From an uncultured Tabrizicola sp. (GTDB lineage: Bacteria > Pseudomonadota > Alphaproteobacteria > Rhodobacterales > Rhodobacteraceae), in NCBI GenBank assembly GCA_937858255.1, contig CALLZQ010000714.1:1-9455 (forward strand): 9,455 nucleotides of DNA, read 5' to 3'. Both the position numbers and the translations under genes were made by a program. The notes beneath the pieces were generated by a model. That model saw only the letters and a program-made list of their open reading frames with translations. It was not told where the DNA came from and did no database searches. How positions within the stretch are numbered: position 1 is the stretch's first letter; each line of letters starts with the position of its first letter. Of this stretch, positions 1 through 6,979 are shown one piece after another.

Positions 1-61
1 GATTCGAACCTGTGACCCACTGATTAAAAGTCAGTTGCTCTACCAACTGAGCTACGGGCCC
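1..61 (-). tRNA. tRNA-Lys (anticodon UUU), 3' end cut by window edge
   Basis: Read on the minus strand, the sequence begins with a 7-base acceptor strand GGGCCCG, then TA, a D-arm beginning GCTCAG, and an anticodon arm with 5-bp stem ACTGA/TCAGT enclosing the loop CTTTTAA. That places anticodon UUU at positions 28-26, so the tRNA reads lysine AAA/AAG codons. The T-arm start (ACAGGTTCGAATC) is present. The rest of the T-arm, the 3' acceptor strand and any encoded CCA lie outside the window. The 5' end is set by the acceptor stem at position 61. The gene is divergent from dapF. Confidence 0.96.
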
Positions 62-75
62 ACAACGTGGGGGGC

Positions 76-104
76 TGATTACGGGCAGCCGCGCATGGGG
101 TCAA
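76..104 (-). promoter_or_regulatory. Probable sigma-70 type promoter of tRNA-Lys
   Basis: On the minus strand a -35 element TTGACC (positions 104-99, five of six matches to TTGACA) is followed by a 17-base spacer and a weak -10 TAATCA (81-76). Transcription would start around position 69, a few bases before the mature tRNA 5' end at 61, which fits a short leader removed by RNase P. The -35 is strong. The -10 is poor by the E. coli consensus, and alphaproteobacterial -10 elements are often weakly conserved. Location and spacing are seen; activity is inferred. Confidence 0.45.
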
Positions 105-159
105 GGGCAAAAAATGCTTCCCTCTGGCAAAAGTTATGGCGCGGGCGTATATGCCGGCC

Positions 160-1002
160 ATGGACCGGAACAACCAAGCCAGCGGCCTGCCCTTCATGAA
201 AATGCATGGCGCGGGCAACGACTTCGTGGTGATCGACTCGCGTGGGCGCGGGGCGGTGATGACACCTGCGTTGGCCAAGGCCTTGGGGGACCGCAATCGC
301 GGGGTTGGCTTTGACCAGTTGGCCGAGATTCGCGATGGGGAAAACGGGGCCGATTTCACGCTCGATTTCTGGAACAGCGATGGCAGCCGGGCAGGCGCCT
401 GTGGCAATGCCACGCGCTGCGTGTCTGACTACATGATGCGTCAGTTGGGCCAAGAGGCCGTGAGTCTGATCACGGCGCGCGGGGATCTTGCGGCCCGCCG
501 CGGGGCGGATGGCCGCGTGACGGTAAACATGGGCGCGCCGCAACTCGACTGGCAGGCGATTCCCTTGGCCCGCGATACGGATCTGCTGCATCTGCCCTTG
601 GCTGGCGATCCGGTCGCGGTCGGCATGGGCAATCCGCATTGCGTTATTTTTGTCCCGGATGCCGAGACGGTCGATGTTGCGGCCCTTGGCCCGGGGTATG
701 AACATGATCCGCTGTTTCCGCAGCGCACCAATGTCGAGTTCGCCAGCGTGACGGGGCCAGATCGTCTGCGGATGCGGGTTTGGGAACGCGGTGCCGGGAT
801 CACGCTTGCCTGTGGTTCGGGCGCCTGTGCCACAGCAGTCGCGGCACATCTGCGCGGCCTGACGGGTCGGCGGGTCACGCTGGACCTTGATGGCGGCACG
901 CTGGAGATCGACTGGCGTGAGGACGGGGTCTGGATGACAGGCCCGGTGGCGCATGTGTTCGATGGCTGGCTCTCGGACGCCTTTCTCAAGCAGCACGCAT
1001 GA
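160..1002 (+). CDS. dapF: Diaminopimelate epimerase DapF
   Basis: DapF is a cytoplasmic, cofactor-independent epimerase converting LL- to meso-2,6-diaminopimelate, the precursor of lysine and of the peptidoglycan cross-linking residue. The family's N-terminal signature KMHGAGNDF follows the start closely. Both catalytic cysteines are present: one in GACGNATRC (Cys81 from this start) and one in ACGSGACA (Cys218). The motif GNPHCV lies between the two halves. I chose the ATG at 160 (280 residues, near the usual family length). An ATG at 136 would add eight residues (288), and an ATG at 196 would begin just before KMHG. None has a clear Shine-Dalgarno sequence, so the start is uncertain. The stop overlaps the mtaB start (ATGA, 999-1002), indicating cotranscription and translational coupling. 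Confidence 0.96.
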   Translation: MDRNNQASGLPFMKMHGAGNDFVVIDSRGRGAVMTPALAKALGDRNRGVGFDQLAEIRDGENGADFTLDFWNSDGSRAGACGNATRCVSDYMMRQLGQEAVSLITARGDLAARRGADGRVTVNMGAPQLDWQAIPLARDTDLLHLPLAGDPVAVGMGNPHCVIFVPDAETVDVAALGPGYEHDPLFPQRTNVEFASVTGPDRLRMRVWERGAGITLACGSGACATAVAAHLRGLTGRRVTLDLDGGTLEIDWREDGVWMTGPVAHVFDGWLSDAFLKQHA

Positions 1003-2255
1003 CCGCGCCCGTATTTTCGACCCTTGGCTGCCGTCTCAACGCCTATGAAACCGAGGCGATGAAGGAACTGGCCTCTGCCGCCGGGCTGGAGGGGGCGGTC
1101 GTGGTCAACACTTGCGCCGTGACGGCAGAGGCGGTACGCAAGGCCAAGCAGGAAATCCGCCGATTGGCACGCGAAAACCCGGGCGCCCCGGTCATCGTGA
1201 CCGGCTGCGCGGCACAGACCGAACCCGAAACCTTTGCGGCAATGCCCGAAGTGACGCGGGTCATCGGCAATCATGAAAAGATGCAGCCCGAAACCTGGGC
1301 CACGCTGCGCGCGCCGGCAGATTTTCTGGGTGAGACCGAAAAGGTGCTGGTCGACGACATCATGAGCGTGCGGGAAACCGCTGGTCATCTGATTGACGGT
1401 TTTGGCCGACATCGCGCCTATGTGCAGGTTCAGAACGGCTGTGACCATCGCTGCACCTTTTGCATCATCCCCTTTGGCCGTGGCAATTCCCGCTCGGTGC
1501 CTGCCGGGGTGGTGGTCGAACAGATCAAGCGGCTGGTAGACAAGGGCTTCAATGAGGTTGTGCTGACCGGGGTTGACCTCACCTCTTGGGGTGCCGATTT
1601 GCCGGCGACACCGCGCCTTGGCGATCTGGTGATGCGGATCCTGCGGTTGGTGCCCGATCTGCCGCGCCTGCGTATCTCTTCCATCGATTCGATCGAGGCG
1701 GATGAGAATCTGATGCAGGCGATCGCGACTGAACCGCGTCTCATGCCGCATTTGCATCTGTCGCTTCAGGCCGGGGATGACATGATCCTGAAACGGATGA
1801 AGCGGCGCCATCTGCGCGACGATGCCATCCGGTTCTGCGAAGAGGCGCGGCGGCTGCGCCCTGAAATGATCTTTGGCGCCGATATCATCGCCGGATTTCC
1901 GACCGAAACCGAATCGATGTTCGAAAACAGCCTGCGGCTGGTGCGCGATTGTGACCTGACCTTCCTGCATGTCTTTCCCTTTAGCCCCCGCAAGGGGACA
2001 CCCGCCGCCCGCATGCCGCAGATCAAAGGGCCAGAGATCAAGGCGCGGGCGGCGCGGCTGCGCGCCGAGGGCGATGCAGCGCTGACCCGCCATCTTGCAG
2101 CCCAGCAGGGGCAAACTCATCGCATTCTGATGGAATCGCCACGCATGGGGCGAACCGAGCAATTCACTGAGGTCGATTTCGACAGGGATCAGCCCGAGGG
2201 CAATATCGTGACGGCCCGTATCACCGGCCATGCGGCGGGCCGTCTGCGCGCCTGA
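999..2255 (+). CDS. mtaB: tRNA (t6A37-C2)-methylthiotransferase MtaB
   Basis: MtaB is a radical-SAM enzyme that adds a methylthio group to N6-threonylcarbamoyladenosine at position 37 of ANN-decoding tRNAs (giving ms2t6A). The 418-residue protein has the three-domain layout of methylthiotransferases. The N-terminal domain carries the three cysteines of the auxiliary iron-sulfur cluster (Cys11 in TLGCRLN, Cys39 in NTCAVT, Cys70 in TGCAAQ). The radical-SAM core has the CxxxCxxC motif in [11 protein letters not shown] (Cys148, Cys152, Cys155). A TRAM-like RNA-binding tail covers roughly residues 370-418. The TLGCRLN and CIIPFGRG forms favour MtaB over MiaB or RimO. Its substrate class includes tRNA-Lys(UUU), encoded at the left edge, although that proximity may be chance. 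The start lies inside the dapF stop, with no strong ribosome-binding site of its own. Confidence 0.95.
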   Translation: MTAPVFSTLGCRLNAYETEAMKELASAAGLEGAVVVNTCAVTAEAVRKAKQEIRRLARENPGAPVIVTGCAAQTEPETFAAMPEVTRVIGNHEKMQPETWATLRAPADFLGETEKVLVDDIMSVRETAGHLIDGFGRHRAYVQVQNGCDHRCTFCIIPFGRGNSRSVPAGVVVEQIKRLVDKGFNEVVLTGVDLTSWGADLPATPRLGDLVMRILRLVPDLPRLRISSIDSIEADENLMQAIATEPRLMPHLHLSLQAGDDMILKRMKRRHLRDDAIRFCEEARRLRPEMIFGADIIAGFPTETESMFENSLRLVRDCDLTFLHVFPFSPRKGTPAARMPQIKGPEIKARAARLRAEGDAALTRHLAAQQGQTHRILMESPRMGRTEQFTEVDFDRDQPEGNIVTARITGHAAGRLRA

Positions 2256-2261
2256 GGGCAG

Positions 2262-3407
2262 TCAGCTTCCCCGGGGCAGCGGATTCAGCGCCTTGTTATA
2301 GGGCTTCCAATCCTCGATATCGGGGTAAAACGCTTTGCGCCACGCCCGCACTCTTGGGTTCATCACCCGACGCCACAGCGGCGGGATCAGCGCCATGGTC
2401 GTCATCGCGGGATAGCCATAGGGCAGTTGCGGCGCCTGATCCTCGCCATAGGTCTGTAACAGCGGAAACCGCCGGTCCGGCTTGTAGTGATGGTCAGAGT
2501 GGCGTTGCAGATTGATCAGCAGCCAGTTCGAGGCGCGATGATCGGCATTCCAAGAGTGCCGCGGCAAGACATGTTCATACTTGCCTTCGCCCAGATGACG
2601 ACGGGTCAGCCCGTAATGCTCGATATAGTTGACAAGCTCCAGTTGCCAGATGGCGATGAAAGCCTGCCACAGGAACAGTGCCAGCCCTTCGGCCCCTCCC
2701 AGTATCAAAGCCAGGCTCAGCATCAGCGCCTGCAAGCCCCAATAGCGCCAGAACGGGTTCGACCAATGCCACGCCGGCAAACCGCGCCGCGCCAGCATCG
2801 CCGCCTCGGCCTTCCATGACGAGGCATAGCAGCCGATCAGGACGCGCGGGAAAAAGCGGTGGAACCCCTCATTATACCGCGCCGTGACGGGGTCGCGGGG
2901 TGTGGCGACCCAAGGGTGGTGGACACGCAGATGTTCGCTGCGGAAATGCGAATACATCACCATGGACAACAGGATATCGCCCATCCACCTTTCCAGCCGG
3001 TCCTTTTGATGCATCAGTTCGTGGCTGTAGTTGATCCCGACCGTGCCCGAGATCACACCCATGCCAAAGAACAGGCCGATCTTTTCGGCAATGCCCAGAT
3101 GCCCGGCGCGCGGGACATACCAGAGCAGCCCGAACAGCAAGACGAATTGCAGAGGTGTCCAGATCAGGGTCACGAACTTGTACCAGATCAGATCCTCGTC
3201 CCGGGTTTCCAGATCGGCATTGTCACTGTTCAGCCCGGCCACCGCATCAAGCAGCGAGAACATCCCCCAGGAAAACACCGGCAACAGCAGAACAGTCCAT
3301 CCGCCCACCGTGGCCCCGGTCAGGGCAATGGGCAGCATCAGCAGCGACAGCCAGAACGGCAGGGCACTTGTGAGCTGGCGAACCTTTTCGGCCGGAATGG
3401 TGGTCAT
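2262..3407 (-). CDS. alkB: AlkB-type membrane di-iron alkane 1-monooxygenase
   Basis: This 381-residue integral membrane protein belongs to the AlkB/fatty-acid-desaturase-like hydroxylases, which insert one oxygen of O2 at the terminal carbon of alkanes using electrons from rubredoxin. The histidine motifs for the di-iron site are present in order: HELMH (residues 129-133), EHLRVHH (158-164), the AlkB hallmark NYIEHYGL (260-267) and LQRHSDHH (300-307). Hydrophobic segments lie around residues 16-55, 77-97, 108-126 and 223-257. The second box has Val where the classical EHxxGHH has Gly, and the first continues HQ rather than HK. Length is slightly below the roughly 400 residues of classical AlkB. 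No rubredoxin, rubredoxin reductase or regulator lies in the window. It follows mutY after 51 bases and may be read from the same transcript. Substrate is not determinable here; a related hydroxylase role is possible. Confidence 0.9.
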   Translation of the reverse strand: MTTIPAEKVRQLTSALPFWLSLLMLPIALTGATVGGWTVLLLPVFSWGMFSLLDAVAGLNSDNADLETRDEDLIWYKFVTLIWTPLQFVLLFGLLWYVPRAGHLGIAEKIGLFFGMGVISGTVGINYSHELMHQKDRLERWMGDILLSMVMYSHFRSEHLRVHHPWVATPRDPVTARYNEGFHRFFPRVLIGCYASSWKAEAAMLARRGLPAWHWSNPFWRYWGLQALMLSLALILGGAEGLALFLWQAFIAIWQLELVNYIEHYGLTRRHLGEGKYEHVLPRHSWNADHRASNWLLINLQRHSDHHYKPDRRFPLLQTYGEDQAPQLPYGYPAMTTMALIPPLWRRVMNPRVRAWRKAFYPDIEDWKPYNKALNPLPRGS

Positions 3408-3458
3408 GGTTTTCTCTCGTCTCTGCCAGCCCAGTCTAGGCTGCGGCGGCCACAGATA

Positions 3459-4508
3459 TCAATCTGCCAGCAGGCCCTGTGACGCAAGGGCCCAGGCTTT
3501 GCGCATCACCGTAGGCAGGTCGCCGGCGCGAAAATCGCGCAGTGGCACCTCGGACCCGCGCGAGAACGGCTGACCCGGTTCCAGCCGGGCAATCGCCACC
3601 GAGAGGTACAGGTCAAAATGGGTAAATGTGTGGCGAACCTCGCCCAGTACCTGCCACTCGGCGACCGCGGGTGCCGTCCCGCCGGCGCCGTCCCAGCCAT
3701 CACCGGGAAAGCCCCACATCCCCCCCAGCAAACCGCGCTCGGGCCTGCGTTCAAGGATAAGGGCGTTGCCCCGGCAGGCAATCCAGATCTGCCCCCGCCG
3801 CAATGGCTTGGCCGATTTGGGCGCCCGGCGGGGCAATGCCGCTGCAATGCCCTGCATGCGGGCAAGGCAGCCTTCGTGCCAGGGGCAGATGCCGCAGGCG
3901 GGGCTGCGCGGGGTGCAGATCGTCGCGCCAAGATCCATTACCGCCTGCGCATAATCACCGGGCCGGTATCGCGGCGTCAGCCCCTCGGCAAGGCGTACAA
4001 GTTCGGGTTTGACCGCGGGCATCGGGGCCTCGACCGCGAAAAGACGTGCCATGACCCTTTCGACATTTCCATCCACGACCGTTGCCGGCTCATCATAGGC
4101 GATGGCGGCAACGGCACTGGCCGTATAGGGGCCGATACCGGGCAACGCCAACAGCCCTTCGCGCGAGGTGGGAAACTGCCCCGCATGATCGCGCACCACC
4201 GCGCGGGCGCATTTAAGCAGGTTGCGCGCCCGGGCGTAATAGCCCAGACCGGCCCATTCGGCCATCACCTCGGAATCCTCGGCCGCCGCCAGATCGGCTA
4301 CCCTTGGCCAGCGGCCCAGAAACCGTTCGTAATAGCCGCGCACCGTCGCAACCGTGGTTTGCTGCAGCATGACCTCGGACAGCCAGACGCGATAGGGGTC
4401 GGGCTGCACGCCCTGCGCCCGCGCCGCAGGCGGCACACGCCAAGGCATCGACCGGGCATGCCGGTCATACCAGGCCAGCAAGGCCTCAGCTCGCGCGGCG
4501 TCACGCAA
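3459..4508 (-). CDS. mutY: A/G-specific adenine DNA glycosylase MutY
   Basis: MutY removes adenine mispaired with 8-oxoguanine, preventing G:C to T:A transversions. The 349-residue protein has a helix-hairpin-helix glycosylase core: SEVMLQQT with the catalytic Glu45, LPGIGPYTA as the hairpin (residues 122-130), and VVDGNVERV with the catalytic Asp146. A 4Fe-4S loop follows with spacing C-x6-C-x2-C-x5-C (Cys198, 205, 208, 214). The C-terminal NUDIX-like domain, about 235-345, carries HTFTHF (293-298), matching the 8-oxoguanine-recognition region. The start is a TTG codon (4508-4506). A Shine-Dalgarno AAAGGA lies eight bases upstream, the reading begins MRDAARAEALLAWYD as expected for the N-terminal helix, and the first in-frame ATG (Met21) would remove that helix. 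The gene diverges from the DUF721 gene. Confidence 0.95.
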   Translation of the reverse strand: MRDAARAEALLAWYDRHARSMPWRVPPAARAQGVQPDPYRVWLSEVMLQQTTVATVRGYYERFLGRWPRVADLAAAEDSEVMAEWAGLGYYARARNLLKCARAVVRDHAGQFPTSREGLLALPGIGPYTASAVAAIAYDEPATVVDGNVERVMARLFAVEAPMPAVKPELVRLAEGLTPRYRPGDYAQAVMDLGATICTPRSPACGICPWHEGCLARMQGIAAALPRRAPKSAKPLRRGQIWIACRGNALILERRPERGLLGGMWGFPGDGWDGAGGTAPAVAEWQVLGEVRHTFTHFDLYLSVAIARLEPGQPFSRGSEVPLRDFRAGDLPTVMRKAWALASQGLLAD

Positions 4509-4522
4509 TCTTTATATCCTTT
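4506..4522 (-). promoter_or_regulatory. Ribosome-binding site that sets the TTG start of mutY
   Basis: On the minus strand AAAGGA (4522-4517) is followed by eight bases and then the TTG start codon (4508-4506). This is the best ribosome-binding site near the 5' end of mutY and no ATG or GTG in the correct frame lies between it and residue 21. It therefore supports initiation at a rare start codon. Confidence 0.7.
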
Positions 4523-4535
4523 CCCGTTGCGGCGT

Positions 4536-4574
4536 TGCCAAAGCACTGGCACAGCGGCGTCTCGCGGTTAAAAT
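4536..4574 (+). promoter_or_regulatory. Candidate promoter of the DUF721-dsbA-CoA-transferase operon with overlapping dyad
   Basis: A -35-like CTGGCA (4546-4551, four of six consensus bases) is separated by exactly 17 bases from a -10-like TAAAAT (4569-4574, five of six). The predicted start of transcription near 4581 would leave a leader of about 18 bases containing the GAGG ribosome-binding site at 4590-4593. A small dyad, TGCCA (4536-4540) and TGGCA (4547-4551) around six bases, overlaps the -35 and could be an operator or chance. The 90-base gap also has to hold the mutY promoter, for which I see no convincing elements. Confidence 0.4.
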
Positions 4575-4598
4575 AGCGACAAAGTAACTGAGGACCAG

Positions 4599-5135
4599 AT
4601 GGCCCGCTCTCCTGCCCCTCCCCCCTCTGCCGACCGTCGCATGCGCGGGTTTGAAGCGGCATTCGGGCTGATGAAAGACCCGGTGCGCCGGGCGGGCGAG
4701 TCGCGTGGCTTTGCGGTCGCCCGTTTGCTGACCCATTGGCCCGAAGTGGTGGGCGAGGATCTGGCCGCCTGTACCCGCCCGGTCAAGGTCGGCTATGGGC
4801 GTGAAGGGTTGGGCGCCACCCTGACGTTGCTGACGACTGGGGCAAACGGCCCGATGGTCGAAATGCAAAAGGCCCGCATCCGCGAAAAGGTGAACGCGGT
4901 TTACGGCTATAACGCCATCGCCCGGATTCATGTGACCCAGACAGCGCCCGTCGGTTTTGCCGAGGGGCAGGCCGAGTTTCGCCCCGCGCCCAAGGTGGCA
5001 CCCGCCATTGACCCTGCGATTGCCTCGCAGGCGGCGCAGACTGCCGCGCCGATTCAAGACCCCGGCCTGCGGGCGGCGCTTGAAACCCTTGCCCAAAACA
5101 TCTTAAACCGTCGCAAAGCGAAGGAAGACGAATGA
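4599..5135 (+). CDS. DUF721 / DciA-family protein, probable replicative helicase loader
   Basis: This 178-residue soluble protein matches the DUF721 (DciA) family. DciA helps load the replicative helicase DnaB at the origin in the many bacteria that lack the phage-derived loader DnaC, which includes alphaproteobacteria. The family pattern is visible in residues about 35-65, where a helix ending in HWPEVVGEDLAACTRPVKV carries the conserved Trp-x-x-Val-Val-Gly and the Pro before a beta strand. Further family-like sequence runs to about residue 115 (VYGYNAIARIHV). The rest is low-complexity and Ala/Pro/Gln-rich, ending in a charged tail, and looks flexible. The helicase-loading role is inferred from the family, because members differ widely in sequence. 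GAGG sits five bases before the ATG. The stop overlaps the next start by four bases. Confidence 0.8.
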   Translation: MARSPAPPPSADRRMRGFEAAFGLMKDPVRRAGESRGFAVARLLTHWPEVVGEDLAACTRPVKVGYGREGLGATLTLLTTGANGPMVEMQKARIREKVNAVYGYNAIARIHVTQTAPVGFAEGQAEFRPAPKVAPAIDPAIASQAAQTAAPIQDPGLRAALETLAQNILNRRKAKEDE

Positions 5136-5821
5136 CAGTTTCCCCGAAAATCTCGCTGGCCGTACTGGGCTTTGTCGCAATCGCCGGTGTCGGTCTGTGG
5201 TCGTTGGGCCAACAGGATGCCGCCCTGCCCCTGACACCGATCGCAGCCGCGAATGCCGAAACCACAACCTCGACCAATGCCGAGGCAGCGGCCATTGAGA
5301 TCAAGGACATGACCTTGGGGCAAGAGGATGCCCCGGTCACGCTGATGGAATATGCTTCATATACCTGCCCGCATTGCGCGAATTTCCACGCCGCGGTGTT
5401 CAAGGATCTGAAAAAGGACTACATCGACACTGGTAAGGTAAAGTTTGTCTACCGCGAGGTCTATTTTGACCGCTACGGCCTCTGGGCCGCGATGGTCGCG
5501 CGCTGCGGCGGTGACATGCGCTATTTCGGCATTCAGGACATCCTCTATTCCACCCAACAGGAATGGGCGGCCTCGGATGATGCCAATGTGGTTGTCGGCA
5601 ACCTCAAGAAGATCGGCAAGACCGCCGGCATGGATGACGCAACGCTGGATGCCTGCCTCAAGGATGGGACGATGGCACAGGCGATGGTCGATCACTATGA
5701 TGCGAACATGAAAGAGTTCGATATCAAGGGCACACCGACGCTGGTGCTGAACGGCACCGTTCATTCGAACATGTCCTATGACGAACTGAAAACCCTGATT
5801 GATGCGGAACTTGCCAAGTAA
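5132..5821 (+). CDS. DsbA-family thiol:disulfide oxidoreductase, exported or membrane-anchored
   Basis: This is a thioredoxin-fold protein of the DsbA/thioredoxin_4 type, likely catalysing disulfide formation or exchange in the periplasm. The 229 residues start with a short polar stretch and a hydrophobic segment (about 7-23), then an Ala/Thr-rich linker. A signal-peptidase site after ANA (40-42) is possible, or the segment may stay as an anchor. The active site CPHC is at 79-82 in SYTCPHCANF, the same dipeptide as E. coli DsbA. The cis-proline loop is GTPTLVLNG (Pro202). Two more cysteines, Cys125 and Cys175, could form a second disulfide as reported for some alphaproteobacterial DsbA proteins. 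AAGGAAG at 5121-5127 is a good ribosome-binding site, and the ATG overlaps the DUF721 stop. The exact Dsb subtype and redox partner are not determined. Confidence 0.92.
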   Translation: MTVSPKISLAVLGFVAIAGVGLWSLGQQDAALPLTPIAAANAETTTSTNAEAAAIEIKDMTLGQEDAPVTLMEYASYTCPHCANFHAAVFKDLKKDYIDTGKVKFVYREVYFDRYGLWAAMVARCGGDMRYFGIQDILYSTQQEWAASDDANVVVGNLKKIGKTAGMDDATLDACLKDGTMAQAMVDHYDANMKEFDIKGTPTLVLNGTVHSNMSYDELKTLIDAELAK

Positions 5822-6979
5822 ATGACCGGCTTTCCTGCTGCGGCCCCGAACACCTCTGCTCCGCTGGCCGGAGTGAAAGTTGTCGAACTGGCTCGGATTC
5901 TTGCCGGGCCATGGGCCGGGCAGACGCTGGCCGATCTTGGCGCAGATGTGCTGAAGGTCGAGGCCCCCGAAGGCGATGATACCCGCCGCTGGGGCCCCCC
6001 CTTTATCGAGCGGGAGGGCGACCGCTCGGCGGCTTACTTTCACGCGACCAATCGCGGCAAGCGATCCGTCACCTGTGATTTCCGCACGCCCGAGGGGCAG
6101 GAATTGGTCCGGCGCCTGATCTCGGATGCCGATGTGGTGATCGAGAATTTCAAGGTTGGCGGGCTGGCCAAATACGGCCTCGACTATGACAGTCTCCGGG
6201 CGGTAAACCCGCGCCTGATCTACTGTTCGATCACCGGATTTGGCCAGGACGGCCCCTATGCCCACCGTGCGGGCTATGATTTCATCATTCAGGGCATGGC
6301 CGGGCTGATGAGCGTCACCGGCGGGCCGGGTGGCCAGCCGCAAAAGGTAGGCGTCGCTGTCACCGATGTCTTTACCGGCATCTATGCCGCGACGGCGATC
6401 CTTGCCGCCTTGCATCAGCGCCATGCTACCGGGCTGGGCCAGCAGATCGACATGGCCCTGATGGATGTCGCGGCCAGTATCATGGCCAATCAGGCGATGA
6501 ACTACCTCGCCACCGGAACGGCACCGCGCAAGATGGGCAATGCCCATCCGAACCTTGCGCCCTATGCCGTGTTTGACTGTGCCGATGGCTGGCTGATCCT
6601 CGCCACCGGCAACGATGGTCAATATCGTAAACTTTGTGCGATCCTTGGTCTGGCCGAGATGGCCGAAGCGCCCGAGTTTCTGACCAATGCCGACCGCGTG
6701 ACGAACCGGGCCGAGATGACCCGGCGGATCACCGCCGCGACGCGGCTATGGAGCAAGGCAGACCTCTTGGCCGCCTGCGAGGAGCAGGGCGTTCCGGCAG
6801 GCCCGATCAACGATCTGGCCGAGGTTTTTGACGACCCGCAGATTGTCGCACGTGGCATGCAAATCTCTCCTGACGGCCTGCCCGGCGTGCGCTCACCTTT
6901 CCGGTTCTCGGGCGCCGATCTCGCATTGGCGCGACCCGCCCCGAAACTGGGTGAACATCAGCACGATCTGGACGACTGA
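5822..6979 (+). CDS. CaiB/BaiF class III CoA-transferase
   Basis: Class III CoA-transferases move coenzyme A between carboxylic acids through an aspartyl-CoA intermediate. The 385-residue length is typical. Family landmarks in order are LAGVKVVELARILAGPWAGQ near the N terminus, LADLGADVLKVEAPEGDDTR (37-56), NRGKRSVTCD (77-86), the region DADVVIENFKVG (102-113), SITGFGQDGPYAHRAGYD (136-153), and VGVAVTDVFTG (176-186) with Asp182 at the position of the catalytic aspartate. A Gly/Pro-rich loop TGGPGGQP (166-173) precedes it. The substrate cannot be read from the sequence, and members act on formyl-, carnitine-, succinyl- and other CoA esters. The ATG follows the dsbA-like stop with no gap (TAAATG), so translation is probably coupled. 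The functional link to its neighbours is unclear. Confidence 0.93.
   Translation: MTGFPAAAPNTSAPLAGVKVVELARILAGPWAGQTLADLGADVLKVEAPEGDDTRRWGPPFIEREGDRSAAYFHATNRGKRSVTCDFRTPEGQELVRRLISDADVVIENFKVGGLAKYGLDYDSLRAVNPRLIYCSITGFGQDGPYAHRAGYDFIIQGMAGLMSVTGGPGGQPQKVGVAVTDVFTGIYAATAILAALHQRHATGLGQQIDMALMDVAASIMANQAMNYLATGTAPRKMGNAHPNLAPYAVFDCADGWLILATGNDGQYRKLCAILGLAEMAEAPEFLTNADRVTNRAEMTRRITAATRLWSKADLLAACEEQGVPAGPINDLAEVFDDPQIVARGMQISPDGLPGVRSPFRFSGADLALARPAPKLGEHQHDLDD

Noticed and set aside
1..61. tRNA-Lys as a possible integration site for a genomic island
   Set aside because: The 3' end, where integrases act, is outside the window, and the visible side is core genes with no integrase or repeated tRNA fragment.
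24..413. A 129-codon minus-strand frame overlapping tRNA-Lys and dapF
   Set aside because: It would run through the tRNA gene and opposite the dapF catalytic region; no family resemblance.
441..2231. A 596-codon open frame on the minus strand across dapF and mtaB
   Set aside because: It lies opposite two genes with full catalytic motifs, its translation is rich in His/Arg/Gln/Pro with no recognisable domain, and long antisense frames are common in GC-rich coding DNA.
3427..3443. CAGCC/GGCTG hairpin between mutY and alkB
   Set aside because: Only five base pairs and no T-run in the direction of transcription, so it is not supported as a terminator or attenuator.
3618..4571. A 317-codon open frame on the plus strand opposite mutY
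   Set aside because: Antisense shadow of mutY; composition is low-information and it would run through the divergent promoter region.
5357..6622. A 421-codon open frame on the minus strand across the dsbA-like and CoA-transferase genes
   Set aside because: It is antisense to two genes with clear family motifs, spans their junction, and shows no coherent domain or supported start.
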